Assembly (NCBI RefSeq): GCF_014647055.1
Contig: NZ_BMOL01000013.1
Location: 32,877 to 96,876 of the forward strand
DNA from: Deinococcus aerolatus
GTDB lineage: Bacteria > Deinococcota > Deinococci > Deinococcales > Deinococcaceae
DNA length: 64,000 nucleotides
Direction of reading: 5' to 3'
The notes under the pieces were generated by a model. The model was not told where the DNA came from. It ran no database searches and worked only from the letters and a program-made list of their open reading frames with translations. Positions 10,647-20,118 of this stretch are shown here, one piece after another. Each line of letters opens with the position of its first letter. Position 1 is the first letter of the stretch. The translations under genes were made by a program, and so were the position numbers.

Positions 10647-11687
10647 GTGTCAACGATTCAGGATGTCGCGCGGCTGGCCGGAGTCTCGGCCACCACGGCC
10701 AAACGGGCCCTGCGTGATCCGGACAAACTCACGCCCGAAACGCTGATGCGGGTGCAGGAGGCCATCGCGCAGCTGCACTACGAACCCGATGTGCGGGCCG
10801 GAAGCCTGCGCGGCGGCCAGAGCCGCACGGTGGGCCTGGTGGTGGCCAGCATTGTCGAGCCGTTCTTCGCGCAGTTCGCCCGCGCCGCCGCGCGGCAGCT
10901 CAAGGCCGCCGACTACACCCTGATCATCAGCGAGAACGAGTACAGCGCCCGGCTGGAGCTGCCTGAATTGCGCCGCCTGTACGGCCAGCGCGTGGCGGCG
11001 ATCATGTTGCGGCCCGGCTACGGCCCGGACAGCCGGGAGTACCTGGAACGCCTGCGCGGGCGCGGCCTGTTTATTCTGGAGTACGACTACGTGCCGGACG
11101 ATTCGGCGTTTCCCAGCGTGATGCTCGACAACGCCCAGGCGATGCGTGAAGCCGTAGCGTACCTGCACGGGCTGGGGCACACCCGGATCGCCGCGCTGGG
11201 CACCTACGATCCGGTGGTGCACCCGGAGGGCCGCTCACGGACGTTTCCGCAGGCCATGCGTGAGCGCGGCCTGGACGTGCCGCCTGAGTACCAGCGCGTG
11301 ACGCTGCTCACCGAGGAGAGCGCTTACGCCCTGACGCACGAGTTGCTGGCCCTGCCCGCACCTCCCAGCGCCCTGATCGCCCTAACCGGCACCCAGGCCA
11401 TCGGCGCGTTCCGGGCCGTACATGAGCGAGGGCTGGACCTGCCCGGCGACCTGTCGCTGCTGACCTTTGACAATTACCCCTGGACCGCGCTTGTCAATCC
11501 GCCCATCACAGTCATTGAGCAGCCGGTGGAACAGATGGCTTGGATGGCGGCCGGTGCGGTGTTGCAGGCGCTGGACGGCGACCTCCCCCCGGGGGAAGTG
11601 GAGCGGCACGTGGTCCTGCCGGGGCGCCTGATCGTACGCGGCAGCTGCGCCCCGCCCCGCCATCCGCAGCTTGTCTCCAGCCTTTAG
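10647..11687 (+). CDS. LacI-family transcriptional regulator
   Basis: A LacI/GalR repressor-type protein (346 aa). The helix-turn-helix is STIQDVARLAGVSATTAKRA at residues 2-21, with the hinge helix replaced by a normal short linker. The ligand-binding domain (residues about 60-335) is periplasmic-binding-protein-like. The GTG start puts the HTH at the usual distance from the N-terminus; ATG at 10638 adds three residues. Transcribed away from the polyol operon, it probably controls that operon in response to a polyol or ketose. Confidence 0.9.
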   Translation: MSTIQDVARLAGVSATTAKRALRDPDKLTPETLMRVQEAIAQLHYEPDVRAGSLRGGQSRTVGLVVASIVEPFFAQFARAAARQLKAADYTLIISENEYSARLELPELRRLYGQRVAAIMLRPGYGPDSREYLERLRGRGLFILEYDYVPDDSAFPSVMLDNAQAMREAVAYLHGLGHTRIAALGTYDPVVHPEGRSRTFPQAMRERGLDVPPEYQRVTLLTEESAYALTHELLALPAPPSALIALTGTQAIGAFRAVHERGLDLPGDLSLLTFDNYPWTALVNPPITVIEQPVEQMAWMAAGAVLQALDGDLPPGEVERHVVLPGRLIVRGSCAPPRHPQLVSSL

Positions 11688-11727
11688 GGAGGCCAGGCAC
11701 CAGAACCACAACGCTGTCAACGTCTGC

Positions 11728-11756
11728 TGTCAACAATCTGGCTGCCCTGCTACTCT
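11728..11756 (+). promoter_or_regulatory. Leaderless promoter of MerR-like gene
   Basis: TGTCAA, a 17-bp spacer and TACTCT, which ends 6 nt before the ATG at 11763. The -35 half is repeated upstream as GCTGTCAACG/GCTGTCAACA, a direct repeat that could be an autoregulatory site. Confidence 0.55.
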
Positions 11757-11762
11757 GCGCCC

Positions 11763-12515
11763 ATGCTGGACATCCCGCCCGACTGGACAGGGGGCATCGA
11801 CGACTTCGTGGAGACCGCCAACACCTGGCTGGCCCGCCTGCTGCCCCTGGACCGCGCCGCCCGCCCCAAAGATGAGGTCAACGCCCGGCTGGTGCGCCAC
11901 TACACTACGGTTGGCCTCCTCTCGCTGCCCACCCGCGAGGGGCGCGAGGCCCGCTATGAGCGCCGGCACCTGCTGCAACTGCTGGCGCTGCGCCGCGTGA
12001 TGGCCGATGGCCTGAGCGGCAAGGCCCTGTACAGCGTGCTGTCGGGGCAGGATGAGGACGGTCTGGCGCGGCTGGCCGGAGAAGGGGTGACGCTGGAGCT
12101 GGAAGCGGTGGCCGCCAGCCCTGCGCCCAGCGACGCGCTGTCGTACCTTCAAGACCTTAAGGCCAGACCACGTCCCCGCCCCAGGACCAAGGAACGAGGA
12201 GAACTGGCGAATGGGACGGCTGTATCTGGGATCTCCAAAATGGTTGCAGGGCTCTCTACCTCCCTCGCGATTCAGCCTCTTGCATTTGCACGCACGGCAT
12301 TTTTGGATAGAGAACTGCAGAGCCTTAATGCTGTGGCTGCGGAACCTGAACCGGTCCCACCCCCGCCTACAGCAGTTTCACTGTGGCGCGTCACACCCCG
12401 TCCCGGCCTGGAACTAACGCTGGACGCGGCGTTCAAGACGCCGCAATCCGAAGCCGAATGGGAACAGCTGCTGACCGATCTGCGCGTGGCATTGGCGACG
12501 GTTGACCGGCTATGA
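11763..12515 (+). CDS. MerR-like transcriptional regulator
   Basis: A 250-aa protein with a MerR-type winged helix at about residues 30-80: VRHYTTVGLLSLP, then EARYERRHLLQLLALRRVMADGLS. The HTH is set back by a 30-residue N-terminal extension. The C-terminal half is Pro/Arg-rich and low in recognisable motifs, with no obvious ligand domain. The next gene is a VWA protein whose promoter holds TTGTTGA repeats, so regulation of that gene is likely. Base composition in 12200-12350 is lower in GC than its surroundings. Confidence 0.7.
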   Translation: MLDIPPDWTGGIDDFVETANTWLARLLPLDRAARPKDEVNARLVRHYTTVGLLSLPTREGREARYERRHLLQLLALRRVMADGLSGKALYSVLSGQDEDGLARLAGEGVTLELEAVAASPAPSDALSYLQDLKARPRPRPRTKERGELANGTAVSGISKMVAGLSTSLAIQPLAFARTAFLDRELQSLNAVAAEPEPVPPPPTAVSLWRVTPRPGLELTLDAAFKTPQSEAEWEQLLTDLRVALATVDRL

Positions 12516-12603
12516 AGCCCATGATGGGCGCCTGAATCAGAGGCTCAGACGCCAGCGGACACAGCACGGAAATCGGATGTAGAACGAGAACATATTGTCT
12601 TGT

Positions 12604-12631
12604 TGACATATCAGGTTGTTGATGTAGACTT
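12604..12631 (+). promoter_or_regulatory. Promoter of the VWA gene
   Basis: TTGACA (12604-12609), 16-bp spacer, TAGACT (12626-12631). Two near-identical TTGTTGA motifs start at 12601 and 12617, covering the -35 and spacer. This is a reasonable place for the upstream MerR-like protein to bind. Confidence 0.55.
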
Positions 12632-12751
12632 CACCCAGCTCCACCACAGATTGTCATTGTCCGCCCCCGCTCAGCCGCGTGATCTGGATGCCCAGATCAG
12701 GCCGGCTGCCCTCGCCCACGCCGCAAAGGCGTGCGTTTCTAGGAGCCCGCC

Positions 12752-13999
12752 ATGCCGCACGACCACGCCCCCCGCATCGAACTGCTGCCCCTCAAAGCCG
12801 GCCTTCCCGCCGGCCAGGACAGTGAAATTACTGTTCTGGCCCGGATCTCTGCGGCCAGCGCCCCACCCCCCGGGAGCCAGCGGGCGCCCCTGAATCTTTC
12901 CCTGGTTATTGACCGCAGCGGCTCGATGCAGGGGCAGCCCATCGAGATGGCCCGCCGCGCCGTACAGCTGGCCCTGCGGATGATGCAGCCCCAGGATCGC
13001 GTGAGCGTCGTCTCGTTTGACGGACACGTGGAGACGGTGGCGGCCCCGCAACTTGTGGAAGACCCACAGGCGCTGTGCCGACTGGTGGAAGGCGTGACCA
13101 GCCGGGGCAACACAGCCCTGCACGCCGGCTGGCTGGAAGGCGCGATGCTCACGGCACAATTTCATGATCCGGGCGCGTTGAACCGGGTGCTGCTGCTCAG
13201 CGACGGTCAGGCCAACAATGGTGAGACGCGGACCAACGTGATTGCCCAGCATGTACGCGGCCTGACCTCGCGCGGCGTGGGCACCAGCACGGTGGGCCTG
13301 GGCCGCAGCTACGACGAGACGCTGCTTCAGGCGATGGCCGATGCGGGCGACGGCAACTACGAACACATTGAGGACGCCTCTGCACTGCCCGCCTTCTTCA
13401 GCGCTGAGATGCAGGGCCTGACCCGCACCACCGGCCAGACGGTCAGCTTGGGCGTCGAGGCCAATCCGGCCCTGGGCAGCCTGCGCCAGGAGATGCTCAA
13501 TGACCTGCCACAAAATCCCCAGGGCCGCTGGATGTTGCCCAATCTGGTGGACGGCCGTCCGCTGGAGGTGGTGTTCACGGTGCAGGTGCCCGCGCAGGCG
13601 GCGGGCTCCTCGCTGGGCGTGACGCGGGTGCGCCTGGCCTGGACGGACCGTAGCGGCGCCAGGCATCGTCTGCGCACCCAGCTGAATCTGCCTGTCCTGG
13701 ACGCACCTGCATACCAGGGGCTGGGCGAGGATGAGCGGGTGCGCGTGGCGGCCGAGCGCCTGCGGGCCGCACGGGTGCGCGAGGAAGCGGCGGCGTACGC
13801 GGAGGCCGGACAGGTTCACCTGTCGCGCGAGGCGCTGATCCGCGAACGCGGGCGCCTGATGGCCCTGAACGCTCCAGGGCTGGCCTGCGAGGCCGAAGCG
13901 CTTGGGCAGCTGGACGCCGACTTTGGCCTGGACGAGCAACTGGCCCGCAAACGGGCGGTCAGCCAGAGCTACAACACCCGGCGCAGCAAGCCCCAGTAA
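12752..13999 (+). CDS. VWA domain-containing protein
   Basis: A 415-aa protein with a von Willebrand factor A domain at about residues 45-230. The metal-ion-dependent adhesion site is intact: Asp54-Ser56-Ser58 in DRSGS, Thr121 and Asp151 (SDG). The C-terminal half is beta-rich then helical and charged (AERLRAARVREEAAAYAEAG). No signal peptide or TM span is visible, so it is probably cytosolic. AGGAG lies about 8 nt before the ATG. The role is not known; such proteins often scaffold stress or chaperone complexes. Confidence 0.85.
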   Translation: MPHDHAPRIELLPLKAGLPAGQDSEITVLARISAASAPPPGSQRAPLNLSLVIDRSGSMQGQPIEMARRAVQLALRMMQPQDRVSVVSFDGHVETVAAPQLVEDPQALCRLVEGVTSRGNTALHAGWLEGAMLTAQFHDPGALNRVLLLSDGQANNGETRTNVIAQHVRGLTSRGVGTSTVGLGRSYDETLLQAMADAGDGNYEHIEDASALPAFFSAEMQGLTRTTGQTVSLGVEANPALGSLRQEMLNDLPQNPQGRWMLPNLVDGRPLEVVFTVQVPAQAAGSSLGVTRVRLAWTDRSGARHRLRTQLNLPVLDAPAYQGLGEDERVRVAAERLRAARVREEAAAYAEAGQVHLSREALIRERGRLMALNAPGLACEAEALGQLDADFGLDEQLARKRAVSQSYNTRRSKPQ

Positions 14000-14108
14000 G
14001 ACAGGGCGGCCGTGGGCGCAAGAACACGCTGGCGCGAACACAATGGCCTGCTTCAGACGGTTGCCGCGTCCGTTCAGGGCTAGAGTGACGCGTGCCGCAG
14101 AGGAACAG

Positions 14109-15854
14109 ATGACCGCCCCCACTTCCCCCTCTCCCCAGATCCGCGACCTGGGCCTGCTGAGCAACCGCCGCAGCGCCGCACTGGTCACGTCCCTGGGCGA
14201 GGTGGTGTGGTACTGCCCGGGACGTTTCGACGCGCCCTCGCTGCTGGCCCGGCTGCTGGACGACGAACGCGGCGGCTCGTGGGCCGTCGATCTGCCGGGC
14301 GCAGTCGGGGGGGGGCGCCGCTATCTGGGCGACGGGGGCCATCTGGAATCGGTGTTGCGTACCGGGACACGGCACGCAGAGCTGACCATCACCGATTTCA
14401 TGCCTTATGGAGACGGCCTGCCGTGTGGCGTGTGCCGCGTCCTCTCGCAGGCACCCCAGCCTTACCGGTTGGTCCTGAACGCCGCGCCCGATTACGCCCG
14501 CCGCGCCGTCACCTTGAGTCAGGACGGCGCGGCGGTGCAGATAGACGGTCGGCACTGGCTGTACGCGTCGCACCCAGCCCAGATTCAGGGCGAGTCGGTG
14601 GTGGTGGAGGTGCCCGCAGGCGAGGCCGCCTGGGCCTTTCTGAGCGACGAACGCCTGGAAGCCGTGCCCGACTGGGAAACCGTGACGCGCTGGCGCGAGG
14701 CGTCGCTGCTGAACTGGCAGAACCTGACCACCCACGCCACCTACCAAGGGCCGTATCAGGACGCCGTGCGCGCCTCACTGCGGGCGCTGCGGCTGCTGAC
14801 GGACCACACCGGCAACGCAACCATCGCGGCCCCCACCACCAGCCTGCCCGAGGTCCTGGGCGGCGAGAAGAACTGGGACTACCGCTACGTCTGGCTGCGC
14901 GACGCGGGCATGGTGGTCAGCGCCCTGACCCGCGCCGGGGGCGACGGCAGCGAGGGCCGGGCCTTCCTGTCCTTTATCTGCGCCCAGGCCACACCGCAAC
15001 ACGGTCTGCCGGCATCCCCCTTTCTTACCGTGGACGGCGGTGAGCCGCCCGAGGAAACCGAACTCGACCTTGCGGGGTACGGGGACAGCCGCCCGGTCCA
15101 GATCGGTAACGGGGCGCGCGGACAGCTGCAGCTCGACGCCTACGGCAACGTGTTGCTGGCCGCCAAACTGATCTACGAGCGCTTCGGCACCCGCGAACAC
15201 TGGGGGGTGATCGAGCGGTTGGCCGAGTTCCTGTGCGGGCACTGGCAGGACGACGATTACGGCATCTGGGAGGAGCGCCGGAAGCGTCCCTACGTGGCCG
15301 GTAAGGTGCTGGCCGCCGTTGCGCTGGAATACATCGCCGGGCACAGCCGGGACCCGGCGCAGGCCGCACGCTGGATGGCGGCGGCAGAGGCAGCCCGCGT
15401 CTGGGTGGCAGGCAACGCACTCACTGCCGCGGGCGCCTACGCCTACGTGGCCGGTGAGGAAGGGGTGGACGTGACAGCGGTCCTGTACCCGGTGTGGGGC
15501 TTCTGCGCTCCCGATTCGCCTGAGATGCTGGCCACGCTGGCGGCGCTGGAGGGTGAGTACTGTCAGGACCACCTGTACTGGCGACACCTGGCCGACGATG
15601 ACCGCCGCGAAGGCGCGTTTCTGGCCGGAACATTGTGGGTGGCCCAGTACTGGGTGATGCGCGACCCGCCGCGGGCGCGCGTGATTCTGGACGCGGTGTT
15701 GGCCTACGCCAACGACCTGGGCCTGCTGCCCGAGATGGCCGATCCCCGCACCCGGGAGCCGCTGGGCAACGGACCACAGACCTTCGTTCACGCCGCCCTG
15801 ATCGGCCTGGTGGTGGACCTGGCCGCGGCCGAGCGGGCGCAGGAGACACCGTGA
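14109..15854 (+). CDS. GH15 family glycoside hydrolase (glucoamylase/trehalase type)
   Basis: A 581-aa bacterial GH15 protein. The N-terminal beta-sandwich (1-230) is followed by an (alpha/alpha)6 barrel that opens with GGEKNWDYRYVWLRDA at 251-266, the hallmark of this family. A candidate catalytic acid lies in IWEERRKRPYV. There is no signal peptide, so it acts inside the cell on trehalose, glycogen-derived or malto-oligosaccharides. ATG at 14109 has GAGGAA at ribosome-binding distance; the longer frame overlaps the VWA gene. Trehalase and glucoamylase activity cannot be told apart here. Confidence 0.88.
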   Translation: MTAPTSPSPQIRDLGLLSNRRSAALVTSLGEVVWYCPGRFDAPSLLARLLDDERGGSWAVDLPGAVGGGRRYLGDGGHLESVLRTGTRHAELTITDFMPYGDGLPCGVCRVLSQAPQPYRLVLNAAPDYARRAVTLSQDGAAVQIDGRHWLYASHPAQIQGESVVVEVPAGEAAWAFLSDERLEAVPDWETVTRWREASLLNWQNLTTHATYQGPYQDAVRASLRALRLLTDHTGNATIAAPTTSLPEVLGGEKNWDYRYVWLRDAGMVVSALTRAGGDGSEGRAFLSFICAQATPQHGLPASPFLTVDGGEPPEETELDLAGYGDSRPVQIGNGARGQLQLDAYGNVLLAAKLIYERFGTREHWGVIERLAEFLCGHWQDDDYGIWEERRKRPYVAGKVLAAVALEYIAGHSRDPAQAARWMAAAEAARVWVAGNALTAAGAYAYVAGEEGVDVTAVLYPVWGFCAPDSPEMLATLAALEGEYCQDHLYWRHLADDDRREGAFLAGTLWVAQYWVMRDPPRARVILDAVLAYANDLGLLPEMADPRTREPLGNGPQTFVHAALIGLVVDLAAAERAQETP

Positions 15855-15895
15855 TCGCCGGGACTCGCGGGACCGGAAGGCCGCCGGGAACGCGC

Positions 15896-15901
15896 TACCC
15901 T
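15896..15901 (+). promoter_or_regulatory. Leaderless -10 box of the ABC permease gene
   Basis: TACCCT ends exactly 7 nt before the GTG start at 15909. This separates the permease from the GH15 gene as its own transcription unit. Confidence 0.5.
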
Positions 15902-15908
15902 TGAGCCT

Positions 15909-17084
15909 GTGCGACTTCCCGATCTTCTGCGGCTCTCGGCCCTGGGGCTGCGGCGCCGTCCGGTGCGGACCGCGCTGACCGCGCTGGGACTGGCGGTGGC
16001 GCTGGGCAGTATGCTGCTCTTTCTGTCGCTGGGCGAGGGTCTGCGCGGGGTGTTCGCCGCCGAGCTGGGCACGGTGGGCCCGGACCTTCAGGTGGCCAGC
16101 ACGCGGGCAGGGGAGACCCTCCTGCCGAACATGGACATGAATCCGGCCGTGGTGGAAGAACTTCAGCGGCTGTCGGCCCCCCTGGGCATCGAGGCCGTCA
16201 CCCCGGTGGCGGCCACCATCCGGCAGTCGCTGGACCCTTCACAGAGCGCGGTGTTCTACGGCCTGCCCGCCGCAAGCGGCATCGGCGCGATGTTCACGGG
16301 GCTGGTGGTGGCCCAGGGCCGCCTGCTGGAGCCGGGTGACGCCGGGAAGGACGTGGTGGTGCTGGGCGCCAGGGCCGCACAGAACCTGGGGCTGGGACTG
16401 GGTGACACGCTGGAACTGACCCGCCGGGGCCGCGCGCGTGTTGTCGGCATTCTCGAGCCCGGCAGTGCACTCAACGACACCTTCAGCTACCTGCCCATCG
16501 GGGCCGTGCAGCGGGCGTTTGGAGTGGGGGACCGTCTCTCGCTGGTGGCGCTGCAGCTCAAGAACCCCGCTGACGCCGCCCGGGTGGCCACCGCGCTGGC
16601 CGGGGAGGCGCAGATCGGCGGGCTGGGGCTGAAAATCAGCACCCGCGCCGATGTGGCGAGCAACGTCGGAAAACTGCTGAACAGCGCGGACCTGCTGAGC
16701 GTATGCCTGTCTGTGATCGCGCTGATCGTGGGCGGGCTGGCGGTGGTCAACACGGTGATGATGGGTGTCTACGAGCGCACCCGCGAGTTCGGCACGCTGC
16801 GGGCCATCGGCGCGCGTCCAGCCTTCGTGCGGCAGCTGGTCCTGAGCGAGACCCTGCTGCTGTCCGGGCTGGGCGGCGTGGTGGGCCTGGGGCTGGCGGG
16901 TGTAGGCGTGAGCGGCGTCAACGTCTACACCCAGCAACTGGCTGGTTTCGACGGTGCGGCCCTGACCCCCCGGCTGATCATGGTGGGCCTGGGGGTGGCG
17001 CTGGGACTGGGGCTGCTGGCCGGACTGTGGCCGGCCCGCAGCGCCGGGCGCACCGCAGTGGTAGACGCGCTGGGACGGCTCTAG
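15909..17084 (+). CDS. FtsX/MacB-type ABC transporter permease
   Basis: A 391-aa membrane protein with one N-terminal TM helix (about 20-42), a large extracytoplasmic domain (45-260) and three C-terminal TM helices with the motif [23 protein letters not shown]. This is the MacB/LolC/FtsX architecture used in mechanotransmission exporters. The partner ATPase is not in the window on this strand. It may export a lipid or peptide; proximity to the acyltransferase and PKS cluster could be functional or chance. Confidence 0.85.
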   Translation: MRLPDLLRLSALGLRRRPVRTALTALGLAVALGSMLLFLSLGEGLRGVFAAELGTVGPDLQVASTRAGETLLPNMDMNPAVVEELQRLSAPLGIEAVTPVAATIRQSLDPSQSAVFYGLPAASGIGAMFTGLVVAQGRLLEPGDAGKDVVVLGARAAQNLGLGLGDTLELTRRGRARVVGILEPGSALNDTFSYLPIGAVQRAFGVGDRLSLVALQLKNPADAARVATALAGEAQIGGLGLKISTRADVASNVGKLLNSADLLSVCLSVIALIVGGLAVVNTVMMGVYERTREFGTLRAIGARPAFVRQLVLSETLLLSGLGGVVGLGLAGVGVSGVNVYTQQLAGFDGAALTPRLIMVGLGVALGLGLLAGLWPARSAGRTAVVDALGRL

Positions 17085-17087
17085 GGC

Positions 17088-17633
17088 GTGCCCTCCGTCG
17101 GCTCTGCGCCGCGGCACGTCTGGGGAAAACTCGGCCTTGCAGCGCTGCTGGTGGCGCTGGCCGCCGGGGGGCTGGGGCGCGCCGCCGGATTCCACGGCCT
17201 GCTGTTTGCGCTGGGGATGCAGGTGCTGCTGATGTGGTGGGCGCTGTACCTGCTGGCCGTGACCAGCCCGGCGCTGCGCGGCCCACGGTTTACGGTGCAG
17301 GCCTGGGAAGCCCCCCTGTACCGGCGGCTGGGCGCGCTGGCGTTCGGAAGCGTGCTGCGCGTGGTCGGCTGGGAACGCCTGCGCCGGGATTCACGCGGCT
17401 TCAGCGGCACGCGCACCTCCCTGACACGGCTGGACCGGGCCACGCGCGAGGCGGAATACAGCCACCTGCTGCTGGCGCTGATCTGTCTCGGTATCGCGGC
17501 GGGCGCGCTGCTGGTGCACGCTCCCGACACTGCAGGCTGGGTTCTCCTGACCGCCATCCCCGCCCACCTCTACCCGGTGATGCTGCAGCGCACCCTGCGC
17601 TGGCGCCTGCAGAAGCTGGGGCTCAGGAACTGA
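17088..17633 (+). CDS. CrtO-like (glycosyl carotenoid) acyltransferase family membrane protein
   Basis: A 181-aa protein with two N-terminal TM segments, then YRRLGALAFGSVLRVVGW, a REAEYSHLL block and a C-terminal HLYPVMLQRTLRWRL block after two more hydrophobic spans. This order of blocks (aE..H, then YP..lQR..R.R) matches the glycosyl-4,4'-diaponeurosporenoate acyltransferase (CrtO) family as I know it. That family puts a fatty acid on a sugar attached to a carotenoid. The GTG start is 3 nt after the permease stop. Its 3' end overlaps by 11 bp the convergent glycosyltransferase gene. Assignment is by eye and moderate. Confidence 0.55.
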   Translation: MPSVGSAPRHVWGKLGLAALLVALAAGGLGRAAGFHGLLFALGMQVLLMWWALYLLAVTSPALRGPRFTVQAWEAPLYRRLGALAFGSVLRVVGWERLRRDSRGFSGTRTSLTRLDRATREAEYSHLLLALICLGIAAGALLVHAPDTAGWVLLTAIPAHLYPVMLQRTLRWRLQKLGLRN

Positions 17634-18951
17634 CGGTCCGCGTCACGGCCCGTCCCGAGCGTGCCAGTTGCTCCAGCAGCGTCGCAGCCTCGCTGGGCGC
17701 GTCGTGCTGCTGCATCTCGGCCGCCAGCGCCTGCGCCCGCCGCCGCTGCACGCTGTCACCCAGGAGTTCCAGCACCGAGCGGCGCAGACGCTCCCCTGTC
17801 GGACGGGCCGTTCGCAGATTCAGACCCACCCCCGCGTGGGCCACGCGTCCGGCCACCTCCGTCTTGTCCTCGCTGCCGCCGGCCACCACGACCGGGACGC
17901 CGTGCGCCAGCGCCGCCTGCACCCCGCCGTACCCACCATTCGTCACGTAGACCGAAACGTGCGGCAGCAGCGCCGCGAAGGGCACAAAAGCCGCTGCACG
18001 GGCGTTGGCAGGCAGGTCAGACAGCCCGTTCACACCCGCCGCCACCACCAGCACATTCTCGTTTTTGAGCGCCTGGACCGTGGGCAGGATCAGCTGATGT
18101 GGTTGGGTGGCGAGGGTCCCCTGCGTGACCAGCACCACCGGACGCGGTGAATTCAGCATCTCCGGCCACCACCGGGGGAGACCGCCCCCTGCGGGAAGCG
18201 GAGGCGTGATCGGCCCGATGAAATGCAGCGTGCTGGGCAGGTCGCTCTGGGGGTACTCGAACGCGGGGACGGTCGGCTGAAGCATCAGATGCGGCGAGGG
18301 CGGCAGGGCAAAAGGTCGGGGCCGCACGCCCATGCGCCCACAGGCCGCCGCCAGATCTCGTGACGCCGCCCCAAACACCACCTGCTGCGTCAGCCAATGC
18401 AGCGCGCGGTTTCTGGCCCGTCCTGCGGCGGTGGCGGACGGTGGCAGGCCCAGACCGAACGGCGCGGTGTCCCGGCTCTGAATGCCCAGGGGCAGCACGC
18501 CCAGCAGCGCGCACGGCGGCCCGCCCGCTTCCGCGTGCAGCAGGGCGGCCACCAGCGTCTGATCGGCCAGCACGGCGTCGGCCAGCCACTCCCGCCCGAT
18601 CTCCTGCAGGTCGTGCATGTTGCCCTCGATGCCGCCCACAAAAATCTGCTGCACGTCGTACTGCAATTGCCGCAGGCCGCGCCGCCGGGCCCGCCCCGGG
18701 AAGGTCGCCCCAAAATCAGCGTCGTCGAAATCGCGGGCGTGCACGAACGGCAGAAATTCGGCTCCCGCCGCCTGCACCCGCGCCGCATACTTGCGCCCGG
18801 TGTACCATCGCACGCTGTGGCCGCGCCGCACCAGTTCCCGCACGATGGGCAGCAGCGGCAGAACATGCCCGGCGATGGGCTGCGAGGCGATCAGGAGGCG
18901 GAACAAACCAGGCCCCACTGCACGTGCGGGAATCCTGACTCTGTACGGCAT
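17623..18951 (-). CDS. MGT/CrtX-like glycosyltransferase
   Basis: A GT1-type UDP-sugar glycosyltransferase (442 aa as drawn; the first 16 or so residues may not be translated, as the family starts at FRLLIASQPIAGHVLP). The C-terminal donor site reads PHVSVYVTNGGYGGVQAALAHGVPVVVAGGSEDK, a variant of the HCGxxxxxE/D region. There are no clear TM helices. It starts 18 bp after the flavin hydroxylase gene and is the fourth gene of the type III PKS operon. It therefore probably glycosylates the phenolic lipid product; a carotenoid acceptor is an alternative. Confidence 0.8.
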   Translation of the reverse strand: MPYRVRIPARAVGPGLFRLLIASQPIAGHVLPLLPIVRELVRRGHSVRWYTGRKYAARVQAAGAEFLPFVHARDFDDADFGATFPGRARRRGLRQLQYDVQQIFVGGIEGNMHDLQEIGREWLADAVLADQTLVAALLHAEAGGPPCALLGVLPLGIQSRDTAPFGLGLPPSATAAGRARNRALHWLTQQVVFGAASRDLAAACGRMGVRPRPFALPPSPHLMLQPTVPAFEYPQSDLPSTLHFIGPITPPLPAGGGLPRWWPEMLNSPRPVVLVTQGTLATQPHQLILPTVQALKNENVLVVAAGVNGLSDLPANARAAAFVPFAALLPHVSVYVTNGGYGGVQAALAHGVPVVVAGGSEDKTEVAGRVAHAGVGLNLRTARPTGERLRRSVLELLGDSVQRRRAQALAAEMQQHDAPSEAATLLEQLARSGRAVTRTVSS

Positions 18952-18969
18952 CGAAACATTTTCGACAGC

Positions 18970-20118
18970 TTACAGCCAGCGCATCGTAAACGCTCTGGCC
19001 AGCAGAGGCTCGGCCCTGGGGGAGCGCAGGAGACGTTCGATCAGACGTTCACGCGCTTTCTGCGCCCGTGGGCCTGCCGGGCGGCCCGCCGCCATATTCA
19101 GTTCGGCCTGACGGCCAGCCACGCGGGCCGAGCGAAGACGGGTTCGTTCAAAATGCAGCCAGTCCACGCGGCGGCCGGCAAGCGACGCCTCCAGCAGGGG
19201 CGCCAGCGCGGCAGCGTCCAGCCACCCCAGGTTCATCCCCTGCCCACCGATGGGGCTGACCACGTGCGCCGCGTCGCCGATCAGCACGGCCCGCCCAGCC
19301 ACCATCCGCGGCGCACAGTGGCGGCGGACCTCGAAGGCGCTGAGCATCCGGCATTCGGCAGCCGGAACATGCAGACCCGTGCGCTGCCGGATCATGGCGG
19401 TCAATCTGTGGGCAGCGGCGTCCTCCAGCAACTGCCCTCCGGTGTGCACCACCCAGCGCCGGCCCTGCCCTGGCAGCGGGAACGATTCCACCACGCCCCC
19501 CTCGGTCAGCGACACCAGCGCCGTCTGCCCCAGCGGCGTGGTATCGGGAAAGTCGCCCATCAGGTACCTGTCAGGGTACCGCCGGCCGGGAAAGGGCAAC
19601 CCCAGGGCTTCCCGCACGCCGCTGCGCCAGCCGTCGGCGCCGATCACATGACGGCCACGCAGCGCCAGCGGCCTGCCGTTCACGCGGGCGGTGACGTGCA
19701 GACCCTCCGGGTCCTCCCGGAGCCCCAGGACCTCGACCCCGGAACACAGAGCTCCGGGGGTGAGTTCGGCCAGACGGCGGCGCAGCACTGCTTCTGTGTC
19801 ACGCTGCGGCAGCGAAAGGATGAAGGGAAAGTCCGCCGAGGCCGCCCCAAAGCCCAGTTCACCCAGCGGCCCGGCGTCGCCCATGACCAGACCGCGGGTG
19901 ATGGGCAGGCCTGCTGCCAGCATCGGTCCGGTCAACCCGACTTCATTGAACGCCTCCAGCGCCGGCGGGTGAATGCCGATGGCACGTGAATGCTGTCCCG
20001 GACAGCTTCGCCGTTCCAGCACGCGGAAGCTCAGGCCGCGCCGCGCCAGCAGACACCCCAGAAACAGCCCCACCGGGCCGCCCCCGACGATCAGCACATC
20101 CCAGACCCGCTCAGCCAC
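18970..20118 (-). CDS. FAD-dependent aromatic hydroxylase (SrsC-like)
   Basis: A 382-aa group A flavoprotein monooxygenase. The dinucleotide motif GGGPVG is near residue 11 and the second FAD motif is LIGDAAHVVSPIGGQGMNLG. The GTG at 20118 overlaps the stop of the methyltransferase gene (GTGGCTGA), so the longer frame is rejected. In the srsABC operon of Streptomyces griseus a similar enzyme hydroxylates alkylresorcinol methyl ethers. The same PKS-methyltransferase-hydroxylase order here supports that role. Confidence 0.82.
   Translation of the reverse strand: MAERVWDVLIVGGGPVGLFLGCLLARRGLSFRVLERRSCPGQHSRAIGIHPPALEAFNEVGLTGPMLAAGLPITRGLVMGDAGPLGELGFGAASADFPFILSLPQRDTEAVLRRRLAELTPGALCSGVEVLGLREDPEGLHVTARVNGRPLALRGRHVIGADGWRSGVREALGLPFPGRRYPDRYLMGDFPDTTPLGQTALVSLTEGGVVESFPLPGQGRRWVVHTGGQLLEDAAAHRLTAMIRQRTGLHVPAAECRMLSAFEVRRHCAPRMVAGRAVLIGDAAHVVSPIGGQGMNLGWLDAAALAPLLEASLAGRRVDWLHFERTRLRSARVAGRQAELNMAAGRPAGPRAQKARERLIERLLRSPRAEPLLARAFTMRWL

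Noticed and set aside
12671..14188. 505-codon open frame on the minus strand
   Set aside because: It is antisense to the VWA gene, which has intact MIDAS motifs; the frame has no family motifs.
16703..17950. 415-codon plus-strand frame over permease, acyltransferase and glycosyltransferase
   Set aside because: Arg/Gly/Ala-rich sequence without motifs; shadow of three real genes.
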